Source: Diadema setosum
Taxonomy: Eukaryota; Echinodermata; Echinoidea; Diadematoida; Diadematidae
Direction: 5' to 3'
Length of the DNA: 64,000 nt
Assembly (NCBI GenBank): GCA_033980235.1
Contig: CM067075.1
Location: forward strand, 19,046,844-19,110,843
Position numbers and translations under genes: made by a program. This document shows positions 50,401 through 59,400 of the stretch, in pieces. Within the stretch, counting starts at the first letter, position 1. Each line of letters opens with the position of its first letter. The notes beneath the pieces are model-generated. The model was not told the origin of the DNA and ran no database searches. It saw only the letters and a list, made by a program, of their open reading frames with translations.

Positions 50401-53400
50401 GTAGCCCATGACAGTATGAGATGAGGGAAGGCAACATGTTGGTGTACTAACAGCATACAGACATTTCAAGCTTGTTCCATGGAGCCTCATAGTCATAAAT
50501 AGTGGATCTCTCATCAACTGCCACAAATTATATTTGATTTCAATATTATCATGAGAGGTAAGGGAAACTAACTAAATTGTCACCTCATTTGGTCTCAGCA
50601 GCTTTAAAGGGTGTCATCAGGCCATACTGATTCTGTTATTTCAATTTCATTGAAACAAACATTTCATGGACACATCCCTGAGTTTACAAGCTTATTACAG
50701 TACTGTCTTGCAATCAAAGTATTGACAAATGTTTATTGTATGAACCAGTACATGGAAAATACAAAGAGACCATGTATATGTAGCTTTTATTCTATCAAGG
50801 GTAGCCTCCTCAATAATTACTATTTTCCTTTTGGGTTCAAAGGTTATAGACCCTGGATTGCTACATTTTGTATGACTCACACAGTAAGGTAAACAAGTAA
50901 AAACAGCACATGCATAAAGTTGTATATAGTGATGATTCAGTGCAACATTAAAACAGTCTACATGTAAACTGCGTGTGGAAAATTGCCATAATTTCTTAGT
51001 GAGGGTTGAAGGCACAATTCTCAGTAATACAGAAATATAACAACAACCCCAAAAGTAACACACACAACAGGCACTTGCATGACATGCACTGGCTGTTGTG
51101 ACAAACTGCAAATCAATACCAGACAAAGAAACAATGAATTGCTGATGCCCTGCAGGTTCAGGTTACTCACAGTCATTTGACACACACAGGACTGACATAA
51201 ATGTATAGAGACGAATGACGTGTACTGATGGAGATGGGGGGGGGGGGGGGGAGGGGGAGTATAAATGTAGGATCATACGGGGGCCGCGTAGACTCATGAT
51301 TCAGGATGATGGCGACGATGACTCCACAATAACTACAATAGTTCTCTGAGTTAGTCATAAGAGACTTTAATATTAAAACCAGACTAGCATATGGCACCTA
51401 ATAAACCCTTGAAATGTCATTCACTACTGGGTAGTAATATTATAGCATGCACTGCCTTTGAGATACTGGGTATTGTAAATTCAAATCATTTAATGCCATG
51501 TAATATAAGCTTTACATTACCATGAAGTGCAACAGTGTAAACACCACTGACAATGGGGTCTGAACAACTAAGTTTAGGCAGTACGCTCTATGATGTGTTT
51601 ATAAAGCAGCATTACAGGGCTGCCTAAAATTCCTACATAAAAATCATGGAGATTCCAAGAAAGATTTAAGGGAGATACTTGTGTATTACACGGACCTCAA
51701 TTTGCAAAATGACTTCTGAAATTGGGGGCATAATTATATTTGTCTGTCACAATGTGGAAAGATATTAAACTTTTCAGGACAAATGCAATAAAATCAGAGA
51801 GAATTGGCAGTTCAGGCATTGTACATATTGCACATACACAGTAGTGTCATCTTCTATTGCACTCGACGCACACAATCATGTACATGTACTATAGATTCAG
51901 CTTGCATGGCAACTTCAAGTGCACCACTTCAGTGCTTTAGTATATGTGCAGCTACAGGTTGAGTCTATGTAGGGCCAAGTAGGGGTAATGTGAAACTATG
52001 TGGGCAACCATGTGGTTTAGACTGTGCACAGGATTTTGCTATACACTGGGCCACTTGGATGGGAGTTGAATGTCAGAGATGGTATGCTGAACCAGTCTCT
52101 CATTACACGATGATGAATGAAAGGCTGCCATCTTGTTGCTGGTATGTGTGCTGGGTCAAACCTCACAGTATATGGATACATTGTGTGTTATGTGGCATAT
52201 CATCAAATTAATTGCTTCCATGGTGAACACACACTCCAATGAGTTTAAGTCTAAACCAGGTACCGGTATTTCATAATACATGTATGGTTTGTCTGATACA
52301 ATGTCTACAAAGCACCTCTATTAAAAACCAACCTCATGTATTATGAAAGGACTACTCACATGGCATATGGAAACAAACAAAGTTGCATATATTTCACGAG
52401 AGCAGTCACTGTTTTTGCATAATCATCTTCAAAAGTCTAGCACAAGCACAAGTTTCTTTGTCATGGTAGAAAATACAAACAACAACAAATATTAAGATGC
52501 AACAATTTTTGCTACCAAAATTCAGATCCATAACACACTACAGTAGCCTCAAAAATGTTTTTGTTCGTTTGCTTGTTTGTTTGTTTTTCAGCTGCATTCC
52601 AAGATCAAATGGGAAACAATTTAGTTTCAAACAAGGAAAAGTAGAAATTACGCAGTGCGTAATATATGTCCCCGCCGGAAGTAGCATTTTGTAACAAAAT
52701 GTGCAATATAGGTAAAAAATCAAGGTCAAAGGTCAAAGAAGTCAAAGGTCAAAATTCTGTGTAGAAGTTTTGAAGCCCTCACCTAGTGCCATCACATAAA
52801 GCAAATGGAATCGAAATTGGGTTAGAAATGGCGAAGGAGTAGCATTTTGTAGCCAATGTACAATATAGGTCAAAAATCAAAGTCAAAGGTCGAAGAAGAC
52901 AAAGGTCAAAATTCTGTGTAGAAGTTTTGAAGCCCTCACCTAGTGCCATCACATAAAGCAAATGGAATCGAAATTGGGTTAGAAATGGCGAAGGAGTAGC
53001 ATTTTGTAGCCAATGTACAATATAGGTCAAAAATCAAGGTCAAAGGTCAAAGAAGACAAAGGTCAAAATTCTGTGTAGAAGTTTTGAAGCCCTCACCTAG
53101 TGCTATCACATAAAGCAAACAGAATCGAAATCGGGTTAGAAATGGCGAAGGAGTAGCATTTTGTAGCAAAATGCACAATATAGGTCAAAATTCAAGGTCA
53201 AATGTCAAAGAAGTCAAAGGTCAAAATTCTGTGTAGAAGTTTTGAAGCCCTCAACTAGTGCCATCATATAAAGCAAATGGAATCGAAATCGGGTTAGAAA
53301 TGGCGAAGGAGTAGCATTTTGTAGCAAAATGTACAATATAGGTCAAAAATCAAGGTCAAAGGTCACAACTGAAATTCTGTGTAGAAGTTTCAAAGCTCCC

Positions 53401-56400
53401 ATGTAGTGCTATCATATAAAGCAAACAGAATCAAAATTGGCTCATAAATGACAGAGAAGTAGCAAATTGAACATTTTGATCACACACGGACGCACACATG
53501 GACGGACGCACGGACAGACGCACGGACGGACGGACGGATGCACGGACGGATGCACCGACACACACACATACGGAGCCCGTTTCATAGTCCCCTGCTCGAA
53601 CTCGTTCGGCGGGGACAACAAAGTGTAACTTGATTCTTTTTTTTTCAGATGATCGAAAGCAGCTAAATGTACTGATTTGTATTTGAATAAACCCAAATGA
53701 GTCAAAAACCAACCAAAAGACATTTCACTGCAGATGGTAGTACTGGTATTGATAAAACATTAACCACCCTTGCATGCAAGTCTGCCATCACTTCAACAAG
53801 TCAAGATAGATTCCTTGTTTTCTGATTTAAGAAGAGAACAACTGTGAGAACATGCATACACTTGAATGGCATTATCATTCACACAAATGATCCACAACAT
53901 TTACATTATTTTCAAATTCAATACCTAAAGTTTACCAAAAAAAGTCATGCATATATTAAGAGGGAGAGTCCTACAGTGTGAATTGTGTGATCCTTTTTGC
54001 AGTAGTCTAAACATAGTGCACCAACTACAGTATGTCCCCCAAAAAATTACAATATCAAATTTTCGCATTGATAATACCCAATATGATTAAACTGTCTAAA
54101 TGCTTCAGGGTCTTAAAACATAACATCTCAGCTCTATTTTACAGAAAACCCCATTCAATTTGGTTAAGCGGTCACAGAGAAATGTGAAAAGTTGTAAATC
54201 ATGTCACGAGTCTGATTCTTCCAAGTTTAGCATTTCGATGCTTTTGTGCGTGAATACATTAGACAGAACTTGGAGGGAAGAGATTCTTGACATCCTCTAC
54301 AAAATTCCTCATTTCTCTTTGGCCACTGAAGTAAATCGAATGGGGTTTTCTGTAAGGATGTGGGCAATGTTTTATAGTTTCATACCCTGAATTTGTATTT
54401 CAATTGATTCACTATTTTTAAAGATATCATTGCTAAGGGTCCAAGTGTAATTTTTTTTTTTTGGACATACGGTATGTGCTTTAATACATGAAAAGAGCAA
54501 GATGCTATATCAAGGTTTAGTGTCATTATGATAAGATTACAATAAGAGGTCTCCATGTGACTAGATTTATCATGTCAAGCCAATGAGTATGAAGGAACTG
54601 ATGCAGTCAGCAGGGCATCACACCACAATAATATTGGATGCATTTTACACTTTTAAAAATAAATGTGTTTAACAACAGACATCCTGCCCCTATAACAGAT
54701 AAGCATGGCAACTCATGAAATGAAGACTACAAGGAATGGGGTAGCTTGGCAAGCAAGGGGACTATACACGCCAACCTCACATCCAGCAACCCTTACCCCG
54801 ACCGAGGGAAGATACTCCAGAGATCACCATAGGGATCAAAGAGGAACCCTGAGCGTAGCCTGCTGGGGGCATGGGGCAGGCTGGGGGGAGGTTGTGAGGT
54901 GTATGGATACAATATGAAGGATTCAACATTAGCCATTGAAGCAAGGGGAACTGACAATACGTATCTGTGGATTACAGAAATCTCTGTCTTATGACATATC
55001 AAATCAAAAGAGAAATCATATTTCCACATTCATGGATGTCAAGACAGTGTTAAATGTTTTCATAGTTTGATATCAATTTGACTGATTTCTTGCATTCAAA
55101 AAAAAAAAAAAAAAAAAAAGTAAAACTCTGTCACACATCTCACAAACCATGTGTTGATTAATGACCAGTGAAAATTACTGAGCACTACGTTCTTACATGG
55201 AACAAAAATATATAATTGCTAGTAAACATGAGAAGAATTAAAACAATTGATATGTAAGAGTCCTTGAAATGTAAGACACACACTACTGATTTGAAGCCCA
55301 AGTTTCCTTGGTGGTCATGGAAACTATCCATACTAAAAAAAAAATAAATACATGTGGCAAAGTGTATTTTTTTAAATTCAAAGTATGAAAAAAAAAGAAG
55401 ACATGAATTAATGGCTATTTATAGACTTCTGGACCGTAAAGTCATGCCTTGACCACTTTGCATTATGTATAGACAAGTATAATTATATTTTGATAGCCTG
55501 GGCAATTTATTTCATCTTTGCTAAATCCACATATCCATATCCATATCCATGATGGCTGCTTTTACACTCGATTCATTTTTTGTTACAACTCAAACATCTA
55601 TTACTATGGTAATTGTCAGAGACTGACAACTTGTCAGGGCTGACAACTTTCACTGAAATGGTGCCCTGATAAAACAGAGAAAAATTCTGCAAGAGATATC
55701 ATGTAATCTTGTCACAAGCAGTGAATGCAGATCTGGCTGGATAGCATTTCTTACCCGAAAGAAGGAAAGCCAGAGTTGAAAAAAGAATCTTGGAACAAGG
55801 AGTCATGACTTTCTGGGGTCCTCCTCCGAGATTCTGTAATGAAAGAAATATTTGTCGACAAAAACTTGGTAATCAGTTGACTAAACTTAGACATCATTAC
55901 TCTCATTTACTTTTATCATTTGAGACATGTATACTTCCATTTATTCATTGTTTTATTAATGAGAGTAGCATTTTAAGTACCTGGAGTCAAGCACTGTAAC
56001 ATTGAGGGCCCTTTGATAATATTGAATGTGACAAATGATTGAATTGGTTCCTTTTTCAGCAAACATAAATAGTGCTAGATAGTGCACATAAAAGGAATAT
56101 TCCCTGAAAAATACCTAAATGGCTTGTGGCTTGTGGATGTTTTTGTTGACACAGTGAGATATTACTGCATGCCTCACAACCTTTGACCTTCAAGATCAGG
56201 ATTATACAGGAAAATATTCTCTATCTATCTAAATGAGAATGTAAATGCTCTTAGACAAACCATTCTGTAGACAGGTTTCCACAAGGCCAACCTTCCAATA
56301 ATTTGGGATTGTTTGCTATGATCCTCATGAACACTTATCAGACAAACAACTTTGTAAACAACTTCTTAAAATTTCCATATATGTGTGATCAATGATATTT

Positions 56401-59400
56401 CATTGCCATTCTTATTAATATCTTGCAAACCTCTGCACAAGAACTTGATAACTTGATAGAGGGAATCAGTCTATGGGTACAGGGTCATCCATGTTAAGTG
56501 ATATAAGTCTATCAGCTTGTGGACATTCTCAGTCCACTTTGTGTAAATGAATCACAAGTATAGCGCCTGAGACTCCATTGCTGAACATATGAAGTGATTG
56601 CAAAGAATACCAATAGTGTTGATCCTTACGACTCCTGGGCATTCTACAAATCATTTGTGAGCACGCTGTGTGTCCCTGTTTGATATCATGAAATCCTTAT
56701 CATTTTATCTAAATTTTTATCTTTCAGCATAGATGATACTAGAAGCAAAAATGTTTCTTCAAAGTCAGAGAAAACTTTCAACACTCTGAATGGCAAATGA
56801 CAATGAAAAAAGTAAAGTTGATTGCATTTGATGATGATGATGATGATAATCAATAACAACAACAACAACAACAACAACAACAATAATAAGAATAATAATA
56901 ATAACAATAATGGAAAAATGAGTCTCTCACCTCCAAAAAAGGCACTAAATGGATCACTGGTTCCAAAGAATTCTCTGAAGATATCATCTGGACTGCGGAA
57001 CTCAAAGTGGAACCCTCCCATCCTCCCGAAGTCTCCAAAGTCATTGAAGCTACCATGACCGCCACCTAGTAGAGAGTAAGCATACACAATATATTAACAC
57101 ACAAAGAACAACAGAAATCGGAACTTACACATCAGCAGTTCCATGGGCCTTTACTCAGCTTCAATTCAATTCAAATGGTTTTATTTCCTATGAAGTAACA
57201 AAAGGTAATATACATAACACTTACATGAGTAAAGAATGTCAAATCACAAAAATTTCAGTAATACAGTCATAGTATTTCTTTTATGTTGACAATTGAACAA
57301 GTAAGCAATTAAAATAATTTTTTTTTGCAACAGTATATCACAAGAAAAGCATAGCTTGTAAATTTCGTTAATTACACTAGAAGAGCATCTCAAGATCTGT
57401 TTGACCTTGATATTATGACCTCCACATGGTACCATTCAAAGGTATGCCATTTACTACACTACAAAGATCATGATCTTAAACTTCTCGATCTTTTGCCAGT
57501 CTGACCGCGCCTAATGTTAGAAAAAAGAAAGAGAAGCAAGGGATGTAGTTGTCAGAATAAAATACATTACTGGTGTTAAACTAAGTACCTACCTGCTGAA
57601 TGTCTTTGTAAACCATCTAGTCCATATCTGTCGTATACTTCTCTTTTTTTCTCTATCAAAGAAGAAAAACATGTCATAATGTCAACAAAACACACTCAAA
57701 ATAAACAAAGTTCACATAGTTTTCTTGCTGAGCATAATACTGGGCATTTCAGACAGTCAACAATTAAGCAAGCTCAATTATATTTGATTGTATGACATGT
57801 AAACAACACAACTGACAAAAGAAAGAGAGGTAAGAAAAGAAAGTCCAATTCATGTGTACTTTATTTACCACATCACTTTGATACAATAAAGGTTTGTTCT
57901 AATGTAATCTTAAAATGCCCACTTTGTGTAGTATGTATTGTACCATTACAGAAACACATGTACAGTCTAGTGGGTAGATGTGAGAAGAATGCAAGCTCTA
58001 TGAATGTGGGGCTGTTCTGTACAATTGAGTAAGGTTATGGGAAATTCCTGATTAGGTCATTTTAGTGCATGCTAACCACAATTGTGTGTGGTGTGTTTAA
58101 TCACTAATCAAATACTGAATGTATCACTCCTACAGTGGCTCGTATAGATCTCATCAGATAATTTTCATATACATGTATGAAGACAAAATGGTCTGATGGG
58201 CTCAGATCTTAACAAATTTATGGCAAACATGAAATATATTGTGCCATTAGCAGCTAGTGTCATACCTGCCAACATTTCAAGATGAAATATCTTACTCGTG
58301 GATTGCAAAAATCTTATTTTATATGCAAACTGAAGTTAAAAAACTTACTTTCGGTCAAATCCCCCGAAAATACACATGAAAGGTATATCTAAATATTTTT
58401 TAAAAATCTGATTTCTCTGACAGAAAATCTGATTTTGCTATTTTTAACATAAACAAGGAAAAGTAGAAATTACGCGGTGCGTTATATATGTCCCCGCCGG
58501 AAGTAGCATTTAGTAGCAAAATGTACAATATAGGTAAAAAGATGAAGGTCAAAGGTCAAAGAAGTCAAAGGTCAAAATTCTATGTAGAAGTTTTGAAGCC
58601 CTCACCTAGTGCCATCACATAAAGCAAACGGAATCGAAATCGGGTTAGAAATGGGGAAGGAGTAGCATTTTGTAGGCAATGTACAATATAGGTCAAAAAT
58701 CAAGGTCAAAGGTCAAAGAAGTCAAAGGTCAAAATTCTGTGTAGAAGTTTTGAAGCCCTCACCTAGTGCCATCACTTAAAGCAAACGGAATTGAAATCAG
58801 GTTACAAATGGCGAAGGAGTAGCATTTTGTAGCAAAATGTACAATATAGGTCAAAAATCAAGGTCAAAGGTCAAAGAAGTCAAAGGTCAAAGAAGTCAAA
58901 GGTCAAAATTCTGTGTAGAAGTTTTGAAGCCCTCACCTAGTGCCATCATATAAAGCAAACGGAATCAAAATCGGGTTAGAAATGGCGAAGGAGTAGCATT
59001 TTGAAGCAAAATGTACAATATAGGTCAAAGGTCAAGGTCAAAGGTCACAATTGAAATTCTGTATAGAAGTTTCAAAGCTCCCATGTAGTGCTATCATATA
59101 AAGCAAACAGAATCGAAATCGGGTTAGAAATGGCGAAGGACTAGCATTTTGAACATTTTGATCACACATGGACGCACACACGGACGGACACACACACGTA
59201 CGGAGCCCGTTTCATAGTCCCTGCTCGAACTCGTTCGGCGGGGACAAAAATCTCACTGAATCTGATAAAATCTTACTAGTTGGCAAGTATGTAGTGTGCA
59301 AGTTGCAAAAGAATCATGTGGCTCTAGATGTCACTCATGTCAGGTTATGCAAAAGCTGTTTAAGACAAGAAATAACCTCAGTGTTTCTAATCTTGGGTGG

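Noticed and set aside
54793..55029. A longer minus-strand exon ending at 54797
   Set aside because: Upstream part has no similarity to the family and the earlier AG sites do not give the required phase.
56686..57087. Reading the minus-strand frame through the exon 4 donor into poly-L/I sequence
   Set aside because: The continuation is a translated microsatellite; the GTGAGA donor at 56930 and the DNAJB6 pattern end the exon.
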